64,000 nt of DNA from Lucinisca nassula (Eukaryota > Mollusca > Bivalvia > Lucinida > Lucinidae). The stretch lies in contig OY757025.1 in the NCBI GenBank assembly GCA_963580285.1, forward strand, positions 116,315,900 through 116,379,899, given 5' to 3'. Positions within the stretch are counted from its first letter, which is position 1. Each line of letters opens with the position of its first letter. Position numbers and translations under genes: made by a program. This document shows positions 34,678 through 49,600 of the stretch, in pieces. The notes beneath the pieces were generated by a model that saw nothing but the letters and a program-made list of their open reading frames with translations, was not told where the DNA came from and did no database searches.

Positions 34678-37600
34678 CTTATTTATTTACACTCTAGTCT
34701 CTTTAGTACTCTACTCATTATAACACGGTTTTGGTTGTAACTTGGTCAGGTCTCGCATCCCAAATTGTCATTTTACTGTAATTTCTATATAAAATTATCC
34801 CTTTATAACATGTTTCACTTATAACACGGTTCTGTTCCATGCATCCCAAACATAGCGTTCTTTCTTTCTTTCTTCCGGTTTGGCCTTAACCCCATCAGGG
34901 AACACAGACGGTCTATACATACACTCCAGTTTTTCAGGATGAAAGCCTACACAGTAATCATGTAATAATGGTAGGGTTCTTTAACCTGCACAGCATTATG
35001 AAGGGACTGTCCTGTATTTATTTATAAATTTTTAAGTGTAATCTGTCAGAATTAAAGCACGTTAATCCTTATCTTGCTGTTCTGAAGAAGCCATCTGATC
35101 AGGATCTACATTGTCTGGTATTCAGTATATTAAATTGTAGCAATTAATTACATCAAGTAATTTGTTTGTTTTGTTTGATTTGAGGTTTAACGTCCCCATC
35201 AACACTGTAAAGGTCATTTTGGAGACGTTGCTTCCAATTTTGTGGGACTTTTACCCGACATTGAGATGAAATGACATCTCAAGCCCAATGAAACCAATTG
35301 AGTTTATTAGCATGGACAGTCCGGCTCGCACTGCGGTTCCTGGACAGGCTTAGATCCACTAAGCGGTTTACCAGTACTAGTGTTTGGGCCAGATTCAGCT
35401 CTGTGTGGAAGCATCATGCAGCCCATATATTTCTTCAAGCCCCACATCAAGTAATTTAATTGGTTGATAGACAGAAATGGGTGTGGCTTAAATGAATATT
35501 CAGCAAGATAAGGGTTAATATTATATCTTATATTTTGATTTGGCATCTGTGAAAATAGTATTTTTTACATAATATCAACATGCATTGACTAAAATACACT
35601 TGCATAGCTAGATCATTCAGTAGATAAATGATCTAAGCCTGCCCAGACAATGGGGTGTGAGTCGGCCTGTCCATGCTTATACACCCTATTGGTTTCATTG
35701 GGCGGGAGGGTTTGAGATATCATTTCATCTCAATGTTGGGTAAAAGTCCCACAAAATTGGAAGCAACATCTCCAAAATGACCTTTACAGTGTTGACGGGG
35801 ACGTTAAACTTCAAATCAAACAAACAAATCAGTAGATAAATGCACTCTTTAAGAAAATACCAGTCTATATAACATATACAAAGAAAAATGTACATATTAC
35901 TATATATATATAAAAAATGAATGTATATGTTTATAGAAAAAAATTATGGTCATTTTGCAATAATGTCTATACATTTTTGGGATTTATCTTTATTTTATTA
36001 AATGTGTTATACTGTAATGATTCTAAGAATTGGGACAGACAGGCCTAAGCAAACAGTGCAAACCCAGATCAGTCTGATCAGGGTCTTCACTGTTCGCCAT
36101 TCCGTCTGCACTTTTTGTACTCCTTGCTGGCTTGTGAAACAAATTTGTTAAAAATCAAAATTGGGTAAAAACTACCTAACAAACAACCAACAATGGCATG
36201 CATACCTTTAACTTATTGTTCATTACGGAAACGTGCCTATACAAATACACTGTAACCTTTATCGCCGAAAAAATGAAATTTTTAAGATGAAAAATTTTGA
36301 TATTTTTCTGATTTCTGCTCAAAATATAGATTGTGGGTACTCGTTAGAACCGCCTCATCAAGGCGGTTCTAATGAGTACCCACAATCTATATTTATGAGC
36401 AGAAATAAGAAAAATAAGGTTTACCCCTGCAAACCCCAGTTTTACTATATAAAAGGGGGTCAGAATTATAAAGGAATGTTTTCGTGATGTTATTTTGGTC
36501 AACATGTTAAAATTTTAGGAGAATTACAACAAGGCCTCAAGGTTTCTGAATTTTTTGGACTTTTGCAGTATCCCAAATCATGTTATAATAAACAGTGTTA
36601 TAAAGAGTAAACATTTTATAATCTCTATTCTTAACCCTGCTGAATAAATAAATTAAGCCACACCCATTGCTGACTATCAACCAATCAACTTACCGGTACT
36701 TGATACAATTTGTTAGTTCAGTTCACAAACTCCATGACAAACAGTATAGATCCTGATCAGATGGCTAATTCTAAAGCCATCTGATCTGGATCTACACTGT
36801 TTGTAAGGGTAGGAGTTTTTGTGTTCAGCGGGACAATGGTTAATCTTTGTCCTGCTGAACCAGGATATGCAATACCTTTGCAGACAATGTAGACCCTGAT
36901 TAGATAGATTCTGAAGAAGCTGTCTGATCAGGATCTACATTGTTATTCATTTTGTGAATTTATAGGATTAGGAAGAAATCACACCTGACATGAAAATTTT
37001 AACCAATCATTTTTTTGACAAAAAAAACAACAAAAAAAATGTTTGTGTTTCTGCTGAAAAAAAGCATCTCTTTCAGAAAAAAATACCATTATCCCAGCCA
37101 GCACAGACTATTTGGCCAATGTCATGTGCAACTTAAATGTCATATTGATGTTGGCCAAACATTGTCCTTCCATTTTGTGATGACTGCAGGATTAGATATT
37201 ATGCTTGACAGAGCATGTAACATAGTTTGTTAACCCTTTTAGTACCAAATGGAATCTTCCTCCTTATATATAGCAGGGTTCCATTTCAAAATTTAGGGAT
37301 GTCAGGTTGTGTTTTATTCAAAATTTATTTTGAAAATCACTGAACTTTACGCAAACAGTGGAGACCTTGATCAGATGCCACATTCTGCGGCATCTGGTCT
37401 GGGCCTGCACTGTTTGCCAGGGTACCCGTTTTGGGGTTTCTGGTACTAAACGGGTTAATAGAACATTTAACATAGTTCGTTAAGGTAATGAGGCTTTAAA
37501 CAGCTGGATCCGTGCATATCCTTTTCCCCAAAATCTGCATAAAACATTATTATTTTTAGGTTCTACTGCGGCCTTTGATCGTCCTGGGGAAGGAAGTGCC

Positions 37601-40600
37601 AGGCCTAGAATTATCCGAGGTTTTCGTCCCGAGTTATTTTCTGATGACGATGACTTTGATGATGATAAACTAGTCAGACGTGTTTCATTCACAGAAGTTA
37701 AAGAAAGGTGAGTTTGAACCCTAAGGGTATACGTGCCTCATTCACAGAAGTTAAAGAAAGGTGAGTTTGGACCCTACATCTCACTTAAATTTATACATTT
37801 TATCCTGCTGATGAATGTTTAAATGCCAACAGATGTATTTCATTTTGCATTACGATAACACATCCATGTGACATAGTGCATTTTCAACATCCCCAAAATG
37901 GCTACTTTTCTGATGAAAATTGGTGATATTTCTCTTATAAATGATCAAAACATAGGTTGTGGGTACCCATAACCTATATCTTGGAGCAAAAATAAGAAAA
38001 ATAGTGTATATCCCCATTAACCCCAGCTTTCTCTATATGAAGTGGGATTTAGAGGGGGGAGGGGAGGAGTCTTCATTTCATGGACTTGATCACATGATGG
38101 CTTCTGAAATCAAAGTAAAATTGAAATTATGCAACACAAATGATAGAAAATCAGGGAGGAGTGTAGTATTTTGAAATATTCAGTATGTTGAGGCTTAAAA
38201 TTTATGAGAAGGGCAAGTACAACTCTCTGCTTATACCTGTATGAGCAATAAAATTGCTTTCTTTGTATTTAACATAAAAGAACCTACAGTAAAATTCCTA
38301 TATTAAGACCACCCTTGGGACACTTTTAAACAGTCCCAAAGGTGGTATCTGACCGGAGGACATTGTATGCAGAACATGCAAAGAAAGAATAACTGCAACC
38401 TATTAAATAAATAAGCATTTTGTAGCAGAATTAGTCTTAATTTTAGGGGGTCTTCATAGTGGAATTTTACTGTATATATACTGTTCAACTCAAAACTCAT
38501 AACCTTTTGTCTAGTAATTATTAAGAAATAAGAAATGGGTGTCTTTACTGTCCACACTGTATGTACTTATGTGCAGCCGGTGAATACACAGATCAGCCTG
38601 CATATTCTTTTAGTCTGATTAGTCTTAGCCAGTTGTTTGAGTCATCTTTGAATGCTGGCCGGCCGGCCGGCACATCAAGTAAGTGAAAATCAAAGGCACT
38701 GATCATATGGCCCAATGGTTACATAGACTGATTTGAATTTTCACAAGTCATATATGCTAATTTGTACTTCTCATATGCAAAGGCTTGTGTATTTAGAGCC
38801 GAAAGGGTTAAACCCATTTTTTATGAGAAACCCCAGAATGGGACACAGGCAAACAGTGCAGGCCCAGATCAGATGCTGCAACCTGCAGCTTCTAATCAGG
38901 GCCTTCACTGTTTGCAGAAAGTTCAACAATCTACTAAATACATTTCTAAAAATAAATTAGTCTGACACCCCTTACTTTCAAAATGGACCCTTTCTGTGTA
39001 AAAAGTGGAAGGTTCTATTCTCTCCAAAAAGATATTTTCCATGATTCTTAGGATAATATTGACTATACCGTAAAAATCCTAATATTTCAGACACCTTGAG
39101 GACTTGCTGTAATTCTCCTAAAATTTTAGCAAATTTGGTTCATAATTCAGCAAGGAGTACAAAAAGTGCTTACAAAATGGCAAACAGTGTAGAACCTGAG
39201 CAGTCTGATCTGGGTCAGGACTGTTTGCTTTGGCTTGTCTGTCCCAATACTTACAATATCATTACTGACAATGTACAGTAAAATTCTTATATTAAGACCA
39301 GCTTTGGGACTGTTCAAAAGTGGTCTTATAGACCACTTTTGAACAGTCCCAAAGATGGTCTCTGACCAGAGGATGCTGTATGAAAGGATATCTGCAACCT
39401 ACAGAATATGCTTTTTAAAGCGGAATTAGTCTTAATTTCAGGTGGTCTTAATAGAGGAATTTTACTGTATATACGAGTATTTGTGTATGTTTTGTCCAGA
39501 ATGTTTAAAGGCAAAAGTTCAACACAGAGGGAGACCATCAAGAGAAAAACATATGATGGCCGAGAGATAACATTTGTAACGTTAGACACACAGACTGATT
39601 GGGACTGGGTCTCTGACATTGAGGCTGGTACTGCTCGCACACAAGATTCAGAAAGTAAGAATTCAAATAAACAAAAACAATCTTACTGTAATTACTCTTC
39701 AGATCTCAAGGGTTTCATTTTAAAGGGAATGGGAACACCTTCAGGGGAGGCAAGTCCTGCAAAAGTATTTTTGTCTCCCATGTCAAAAGGGTTCAACTCT
39801 TAAAGGAAAGAATTTGCTCCTAAGGAGCAAATTCTTTCCTTTAAGAGTAGACCCCTTTTTCAGTTGGACAGGGCTTATAGCAAAGCCAACAGGAAGTCCC
39901 GAAAGTTGTCTCCCTTTGAAAAATGGCGGAAAAATCTGCCAGGTGTTCTCATTCCCCTTAAGCAGGGATTTTTATATTTTAACCAGGCAGTTTTCTGCTG
40001 CTCCTTTTGTTGAATTCATAATTAGTATTTCTTTTAATTATACAAACTGATGGGTCTATTTAAATTACCTTGAATCCCTGAATGACATACATGTTGCTGA
40101 ATTAATTTAAACATGCTTTTTATGCCCCACCATTCAAAAAATGGTGGGGTACTCTGTTATTCCTTCCGAAGTTTTGAGTAACTGTGCGTCCATCCGTCAG
40201 CGCCTTATAGTTTCGTGTCTGCCCTATAACTCTGATACTGTTTGAGATATTTTCACAAAACTTCACAGATATGTAGAGCTCTATGAGACTATGTACAGAA
40301 CATATGAACTGTAACTCTGATTTTCCCACTATTGAGTTGTTGCCCTTTGAACATTGCCATTTCTGTCATAGTTTCGTGTCTGCTCCATAACTTCGATACC
40401 GTTCAAGATATTTCCATGAAACTTCACAGATACAGTCGAACCTGTCTTAGTGGCCACCTCTATTAAGCAAGCAACCTGCCTTAAGCAAGCAGGCATTCAG
40501 TTCCCAAAAAAGGAAAATGCATTAAGATTCACCTGTGTTAAGCAAGCACCTGCCTCAAGCAAGCACTTTTTGAATATCCCAGAGGTGCTTGCTTAACACA

Positions 40601-43600
40601 GGCTGGACTGTATATAGAGCACCACGAGACAACATGCCAAACATATGAACCATAACTCTGATTTTTCTACTTTTGGAGTTATTGCGCTTTGTACTTTGAA
40701 TATAGCTGTTGCTATCAGTTTCGCGTCTGCTCCATAACTCTGATACCGTTTGAGATAGTTTCAGGAAACTTCACAGATATGTAGAGCACTATGGGACAAT
40801 GTGCAAAACATATGAGCTGTTACTCCAATTTTCCTACTTTTGGAGTTGTTGCCATTTGAGCATTTGAACATAGCCATTTCTGTCATAGTTTCGTGTCTGC
40901 TCCATAACTTAGATACCATTTGAGATATTTCCATGAAACTTCACAGATATGTAGAGCACCATGAGACAACATGCGAAACATATGAACCATAACTCTGATT
41001 TTTGTCACGCCTGCTATTAGCATGGCACGATATAGGCGCCCGGTTTTCCGTCCATCCGTCCGTTTGTTCGTCCGTCCGTTCGTCAAGGCGTCAACATTTG
41101 CGACCACCCTAGCGTTCACCCTAATGGTCAAGTTTATTTCTCAAGAACTGTAAGAGCTTCATTAATGATACTTGGTTCAAACTTGTGTCTGGGGATGACA
41201 ACTTACATGCAAGCATCCATATTTGACCTTGACCTACATTTCATGGTTCACTGACTTTGTAAAATATTGCGACCACCCTAGCGTTCACCCAAATGGTCAA
41301 GTTTATTTCTCAAGAACTATAAGAACTTCATTAATGATACTTGATACAAACTTGTGTCTGGGGATGACAACTTACATGCAAGCATCCATATTTGACCTTG
41401 ACTCACATTTCATGGTTCACTGACTTTGTAAAATATTGTGACCACCTTAGCGTTCACCCAAATGGTCAAGTTTATTTCTCAAGAACTATAAGAACTTCAT
41501 TAATGATACTTGATACAAACTTGTGTCTGGGGATGACAACTTACATGCAAGCATCCATATTTGACCTTGACCAACATTTCATGGTTCACTGACTTTGTAA
41601 AATATTGTGACCACCTTAGCGTTCACCCAAATGGTCAAGTTTATTTCTCAAGAACTATTAGAGCTTCATTAATGATACTTCATACAAACTTGTGTCTGGG
41701 GATGGCAACTTACATGCAAGCATCCATATTTCACCTTGACTCACATTTCATGGTTCACTGACTTTGTAAAATATTGCGCCCACCCTAGCGTTCACCCTAA
41801 TGGTCAAGTTTATTTCTCAAGAACAATGAGAGCTTCTTTAATGATATTTGGTACAAACTTGAATTTGTAATCGCAACTTCAATGCAAGCATCCATATTTG
41901 ACCTTGACCTAAATTTCATGGTTCACTGACTTTGTAAAATATTGTGACCACCCTTAGTGTTCAGCCTACCGGTCAAGTTAATTTCTCAAGAACCATAAGA
42001 GCTTCATTAATGATACTTGGTACAAACTTATATCTCAGGATGGCACTTAAATGCAAGCATCCATATTTGACCTTGACCTACATTTCATGGTTCACTGACT
42101 TTGTAAAATATTGCCACCACCTTAGCGTTCACCCTAATGGTTAATTTCATTTATCAAGAATTATTTGAACTTCATTAATAATACTTAGTACAAGCCTTTT
42201 ATGCAAGCATCTATGTTTTATCTTGGCCTAAATGTCATTGTTCGGTGACTTTGCGCACCCACAGGCGCGACATAGCCTTTGGCGGAATTCTTGTTCTACT
42301 TTTGGAGTTATTGCGCTTTGTACTTTGAATATAGCTGTTGCTATCAGTTTCGTGTCTGCTCCATAACTCTGATACCGTTTGAGATAGTTTCAGGAAACTT
42401 CACAGATATGTAGAGCACTATGGGACAATGTGCAGAACATATGAGCCGTTGCTCCGATTTTCCTGCTTTTGGAGTTGTTGCCCTTTGAGCTTCATAGTTT
42501 CGTGTCTGCTCCATATCTTAGATACCATTTGAGATATTGCCATGAAACTTCACAGATATGTAGAGCACCATCAGACAAGGTGCAGAACATATGAACCACA
42601 ACTCTGATTTTCCTACTTTGAACATAGCCATTTCTATCATCAAAGATTTGATTAGATTTTGAAGACCTTGACTTTATTTTAAAGGGCACTGGCCCCCAAA
42701 AACTGGGAATGAGAATTTTAATTCTGGTTTACTTTCTTTTGGAGCCATGGCTCTTTGAACATTGAAAATAGTCATCTCAGTCATATATTCCTGTCGACTT
42801 TATTAAGGGAAAGAGTAATGCATCCTTACTATGAATTTGTTTTGGACTGACTATCTCAACACGACCTAAATAGTGTTGACTGGGCTGTTGAATTCAAAAG
42901 GAATCAAACAAATTTTCCAGCATCGCTTCAAATGAACAAACTCTCTCTTTAAGGGGAATGGGAACACCTTCAGGGGCAGCAACTCCTGCAACAGTATTTT
43001 TTCTCCAATGTCAATAGGGGTCAACTCTTAAGGGAAAGAGCAAATTCTTTGCTTTAAGGGTAGATCCCTTTTGCATTGGGCATGGACTTATAGAAAAGTG
43101 AACGGGAAGTCCGGAAAGTTGTCTCCCTTTGAAAAATGGCGGAAAAATCTGCCAGGTGTTCCCATTCCCCTTAAGAAAAAACAACAACAAAAAAAAGAAC
43201 ACTGACAGCACTGGTGGGTTGATATCTCTGAGTGTAGGCTGAAAAAACGGTCCTAATAGGGATTTACACTGTTTGTTTTAACCCTTACATTCCTGTTGAT
43301 TTTAAGCAAATAGTGTAGACCCTGATCAGATGCTGCATTCTGCAGCATCTCATCTGGGTCTACACTGTTTGCACCATTGTCCCAGTACAGGTGCCTAGTC
43401 CAGAATTTTACAGAAAACCAATGCCTTTTACACAATACACTGACATGACAGGGACGTACAAGAAATGTCCAGCTATAAATAACTGTTACCTTGGTGTTTG
43501 TGCTGTCAGTGATAGTCATGCAGACATTAGCAACATAAATAGAGAATACCAGGTGAGTGTCTTTTGATATCAAGTTTATCAGGCAAGGCTTCGAGAAGGC

Positions 43601-46600
43601 TTGTAGAATCGCTTGTAGAACATGCATTCTCAAAGCCGAGCCTGATAAACTTGATATCAAATGACCCAAATCTGGTATTCTATTTATCAGTTTATCCCAT
43701 TATACACCTACATTTTTGCCATTTTTTTCAGCAGTCCAGTTCTAAGAAGTGCAATGTCACGTTGACCTGATAAAGCTCACTTGTCCTGAGATAGCATATG
43801 TTTATCAGGTCAATGTGCTACAATGCAATTAATATAGTTAATATAGGGGGTGACTGATAAGTCAGATTTATATAGTAACTTTGGTCAATAGATAAACAAT
43901 CCACCTACCACAAAAATCCTAAAAATTCGGACTTGCTGGAAATTCTCCTAAAATTTTAACAAATTTGTTTCACAAGCCAGCAATGAGCCCAAAAAGTGAA
44001 GACGGAATGGCAAACGGTGTTGACCCGTATCAGACTGCTCCTGAGCAGTCTGATCTGGGTCTACACTGTTTGCTTAGGCCCAGATTTATACAGTAGCTTT
44101 GGGTCAATTGTTAATTCAAACACAGAGCACCTATATAGGCAATGGAAAGGAATTGTGATTTATTCTGCAATAAATCACAGGAAAGAAGAGTGTGATGCAA
44201 ATATATAGCCGCCATTTTATGACATCACTCATAAATTCTTTGACGTTAGACTGGGTAGCATCATTTTCTCACATCAAAAATGTAACAAAAGGACTTAAAT
44301 GCATGTGTTAAAGTCAATAATTTTGGCGGGATTTCTTCTGACAATGGTGAATGGTTGGGAGAAATTGAAGGAAACATTAACATTATTGCCAATTTTCAGT
44401 TTGTTAGAATCATAATAGATCAGCTCTAATAATAATAATAATAATAATAATCAACCTTATTTATAGAGGGTAACATATTTAGTACTAGTACTAATCTTCC
44501 ATGTGGCCCTCGTTTCCTGGGTAGAAACCAGTACTAAGCAATGTGATTAAAACTCAAGGAAACAACACTTGGCTCTTGCCGGGATCGAACCAGCTACCTC
44601 TCGATTTCAAATCCGATGCTTTACCACTGCACCACAGCATTCCACAGCTCTAGCTGTGATTTGTTGAATAATAAATCACAGTTTGTTGGTCAGTTGTAAG
44701 TACACAAACCACTCATGCTATGTGCTCGTGATTTGATCTATTTTACAACTGACCTCAAAACTGTGATCACTCAACAAATCACAGCTGGAGTTGATCTATT
44801 TCTTAAACAATCGACTTAATGCATGTCAGCCTGTGGTTTACCACCAACAGCTGTGAAGAGATTCAAACAGTGGGACTCTGATGCATGTTTTGTCACTTAA
44901 TGGGAATTGGAACACCTGGCAGATTTTCTGCCTTTTTTCAAAGGGAGACAACTTTTGGGACTTCCTGTTCACTTTTCTATAAAATTCTGTCCCACTGAAA
45001 AAGGGGTAAACTCTTAAAGGAAAGAATTTGCTCCTCAGTTGCCTCCCCTGAAGGTGTACCCATTCCCATTAAGAAAGGCTAGTCCCATCCTGATTTTATC
45101 TAATAAATGCCTTTGTTGTATTTTCTAGAATCCAAAGCAGATGAGAAGCCAAAAACTGTGAAAAAGACAGGTAAATTGTTACAATTCTTTAACTTTTTGA
45201 AAATGTCGTCTGCTTATGTTGTCTGCTGAATTTTCTTGCAAACTTTTAAACACACATTTTTACAGGCAAACAGTGTGGACCCTGATCAGACTGCTCTGAT
45301 CTGGGTCCACACTGTTTGCAATAATGACTATCAAAGTAATTGGCAGACTACAAAGCAGACAACAGTTGTTGTGATTGACATTTTAAGGTTTAAGGGGAAT
45401 GGACACAACTTCAGGGGAGATTACCCTTTTTACCCTTATCTTGCTGAATAATTAATTTTGCCACACCCATTTCTGACTATCATCCAATCAAATTACTTGA
45501 TATATTCATTTAAATTCGCAAACTGAATGATAAATAGTGTAGATCCTGATCAGATGGCTTCTTATCTGGATCTACACTTAGCAAAGTTAGGTGTTATGGT
45601 GTTCAGTGAGATATGGGTTAAAATATTGTCTAATATATCTTTTGGGGTTCACTTATAGAGAAAAGAATTTGCTCCTTGACAAGCAAGTGATTGAGACTTT
45701 AAATGAGGTTAATACATATATGGGTTATATTTAGTATGCAGTCCATGAGACAAACCTCTGGTGAGGCTCATAAGTTTCTTTTGAAACAACCAAGGGTCTA
45801 AGTTTCTGTCAAAGCAGACGATAAAGCAGACAGCAATTGTTGTGATTGGCATTTTAAGGTTGGGGACATACAGTTTTTGATCAAAGATTCGGGGACATAT
45901 AGTTTTTGGTCTGCCCGTCTGTTTGTCTGTCACCTTAACATTGGGCATAACTTTTGAACGGCAGGTGGTAGGGCTTTCATATTTGACAAGACCTTTCCAG
46001 TGGTTTCATAATTTTTGACCTCTTGACCTTGACATTTGACCTACTTTTTAAAAACTTTAACATTGGCCATATTATTTCACATGTACTGTCCGGGGGCATC
46101 AGTGTTTCACAAACACATCTTGTTTTTATATCAACAGACACAGTAGAGGAAAGTCCGCATGTTGATGACCAAGTCACAAAAGAGGGGGGTGCATTTCAGA
46201 TGCCGTACAGTGACGAGTATGGCATTCCCATCCTGGACCTCAGCAGTGATACCGATGATGTAAGTCAGCCATTTTTTAACCCTTTTTGTATCAAATGGAA
46301 TCTTCCACCTTATATATAGCAAGAGTCCATTACAAAAGTTAGGGGTGTCAGGTTGTATTTTCTTCAAAATGTATTTGGAAAATAGCTGAACTTTTAGCAA
46401 ATAGTGGAGGCCCTGATCAGACGCCGCATTCTGCGGCATCTTATCTGGGCCTGCACTGTTTGCCAGGGTACCTGTAAAGGGGTTTCTGGTACGAAATGGG
46501 TTACTGTTTGAAGCACCATTCAACTAGCAGACATATTATTTTTCTTTCAATTTTATTTTTCAGAAAAAACTATGGTCTGGCATTTCATGTGACTCTAGAA

Positions 46601-49600
46601 GATGATTTGCATGGAATGACAAATCTTATTTGCTCCAAAAATAACCAAAGTAATTAGAATGTCATTTACTAGGAACTTTTGTTTGATCCTTAACTCGTTG
46701 TATACCGGAAACCCCAAAAGGGGTACCTTGGCAAACAGTGCAGGCCCAGATCCGATGCCGCATTCTGCGGCGTCTGATCAGGGCCTGCACTATTTGCTAA
46801 CAGAATTTTTGGTCAAAAATAGAATAAAAATGAAAAACTAGGCCTGACACCCCTTATATGACAGATGGACTTGTCCAACATATGGAAATGGAACAGTCCA
46901 CTAGCATACAATGTGTTAAAGGATTATTGTGTTGATATCCTAGAACACAGATAAGAAGGGAGTCAGTTTTACCCTTATCCTGCTGAATAAATTAATTTTT
47001 CCACACCCACTCCTAAATATTAACCAATCAAATCACTTGACAAATTCTGTTCATTTAAATTCGAAAACTGAATGACAAACAATGTAGATCCTGATCAGAT
47101 GGCTTCTTCAGAAGCCATCTGATCAGGATCTGCACTGTTTGCAAAGGTAGGGGTTGTCGTGTTCAGCAGGATAAAGGTTGAAGAACAGTCTGATTAAGGT
47201 CTGCATTATTACATCTACAAAGGTATTCAAAAATAATCATCATCAGAATTATGAAATGTGATGAAACTTTGATGACTCGAACACAGATGGCACGTTTCAA
47301 GAGAAAATTTCTTGAGCAGAACATTATCTGTGACATTACTTAACGACAACATCACATGACCAATACTTAAGGATGTATGAAGATTGAAATTGATCTGAAA
47401 TGGTTAATCTAAGGGAAGGGAAATCTGTGGCAAGTGAATCTAAGGGGAGTTAGTGGCAAGTGAATCTAAGGAAAGTCAGTGGCAAGTGAATCTAAGGGAA
47501 GTCTGGCAAGTGAATCTAAGGAAAGTCATTGGCAAGTGAATCTAAGGGTTGTCTCTGGCAAATGAATCAAAGGGAGGTCCATGGCAAGTGAATCTAAGCA
47601 AAGTTAGTGGAAAGGGAATCTAAGGGAAGTCTGGTAAGTGAATCTAGTCTGTGGAAAGTGAATCTAAGGGAAGTCTGTGGCAAGTGAATCTTAGGGAAGT
47701 CCATGACAAGTGAATCTAAGGAAAGTCAGTGGCAAGTGAATCTAAGGGAAATCTGGCAAGTGAATCTAAGGGAAGTCTGTGGCAAGTGAATCTTAGGGAA
47801 GTCCATGAAAGTGAATCTATGGGAAGTCCATGGCAAGTGAATCTAAGGGAAGACTATGGCTACTTAATCTAATGGAGGTCCATGGCAAGTGAATCTTAGG
47901 GAGGTCTATGGCAAGTGAATCTAAGGGAAGCCAGTGTTACAAGTGAGTGTAAGGGAAGTGTGTGGCAAGTGTAACTTTTGGAATAGTATGTTAATACATC
48001 ATAAGCTCTTTATAACACTGTAGTTGGGGTCCAAAGCAGAAGCCATGTTAGGTAAATAAATGTGTTACATCTGAACAAAAATGTATAGATTATATAGAAA
48101 AATGACCATTTATGGTCATTTTTTCTATATAATGTATACATTCTTTTTGGGATCCATCTTTAAACCATGTACTATCGGTCTTTAAACCGTGTATTTGGGA
48201 TCCATCTTTAAACCATGTATTATCCAAAACTGTGTTATAATGGTCAGTATTATAAAGAGATTAAGGTGCAGGAAAGGCTATAGCTACCAGCATGAGCAGT
48301 AGCCATTACTTTATCATATGGCATTGTTTATAAGCAGTGGATAACGTCGTGTAATAAAAATCTTATGACCACACGTGTAATAACTCTTTGGCGGGATTAA
48401 GTAACGTCATGACGATGTCCATGTCAACCATGCATTTTTTGTGGAAAAAAATTATCAAATTTAAAGGCGATAAAATCCAATTTAAAGTGGTCATATGATA
48501 AACAGAATCTTACACTCATGGTCATTTCATATGAAATTTATGAAACTGGCCGAAGGCTCGTTTCATAAATATCGTATGAAATGCCCACTCATGTAAGATC
48601 CCTCATTTTCATTCTTTTATGAAAATTAAAAATTTGAAACGAAGTTCCTTAAGTTATTTGTCAGATTGAAAAAATTTTCCGTTTTGCTGTAATATAATGC
48701 ATATATACAGAGTTCTGATGAGGAGTTTATGGTTAAGAAGAAGATCAAAGATGAGCGTAACTTTATCCCCAGTGTGGGGCCACCTCAAATCCTTCAGGTA
48801 GTATTTGGTGTGTGCTTTATGTCAGCTTATACTAACATAATTATGCCTAATACACCCTTAGTAGAACTAACCTAAGCCTAGTTGTTCAGAGCTAATGAAA
48901 TCATTACATGTATATCATTACATGTATATGTACAGACCAACCCGTGCCCCCTCCCATCAGGGCTTGAAGATATAGATTGGGCTGCATGATGCTTCCAGGC
49001 AGAGCTAAAACTGACTGCCGATGAGTACTGGTAAACCGCTTAGAAGGTCTAAGCCAGCCCAGGCAAAGTGGTGTGAGTCGGACCTCCCCTGCATATAAAT
49101 CCTATTGGTTTGTTTGGATGGCGGGACTTCAAGCCTTGAGATGTCATTTCATCTCAGTGTCGGGTAAAAGTCCCACTAAATTGGAAGCAACATCTCCAAA
49201 ATGACCTAAATAGTGTGACAGGGACTTAAAACTTCAATTAAAACAAAAAACATCATTACATGTACAGGCCAACCTGCATTAAGCAAGCACCTGAAGGATA
49301 ATGAAAATGTGCTTGTTTGAGACAGGTGCTTACTTAATACAGGTGATTTTAGTGCACTTTTCAGCAACTGAATTTAGGCTAGCTTTAAAGAGGTTGCTTG
49401 CTAAATAGAGGTGACCACAATGACAGGGTTTACTGTACATGTAGTTAAATTTACAGGTACATAAAGATTTCAAGCATTCAGTAAAGACTAAAAACTAATA
49501 TTTTTGCTGAAAAAAATTGTGAGTAGCTTTTGCAATTTTTTTCAGCAAAAATATTAGTTTTTAGCAAAAGCTACTCACAATTTTTTCAGCAAAAATATTA

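Larger units (their letters stand above)
40120..42760. repeat. Tandem-cored element with TATGCCCCACCATTC end
   Basis: Left end forms CCCACCATTCAAAAAATGGTGGGG. Units of about 180-240 bp contain GTTTCGTGTCTGCTCCATAA and GAAACTTCACAGATATGTAG. It is interrupted by a family K MITE (40431-40612) and by another tandem element (41003-42293). Confidence 0.75.

Noticed and set aside
41220..42144. Series of similar 66-codon frames
   Set aside because: They recur every 169 bp and are a by-product of the tandem array.
44560..44640. Functional tRNA gene on the minus strand
   Set aside because: Good T-arm but unpaired acceptor stem and weak anticodon stem; fits a SINE head.
48711..48730. TTCTGATGAGGAG as hammerhead core
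   Set aside because: It is exon 7 coding sequence and lacks the GAAA half.
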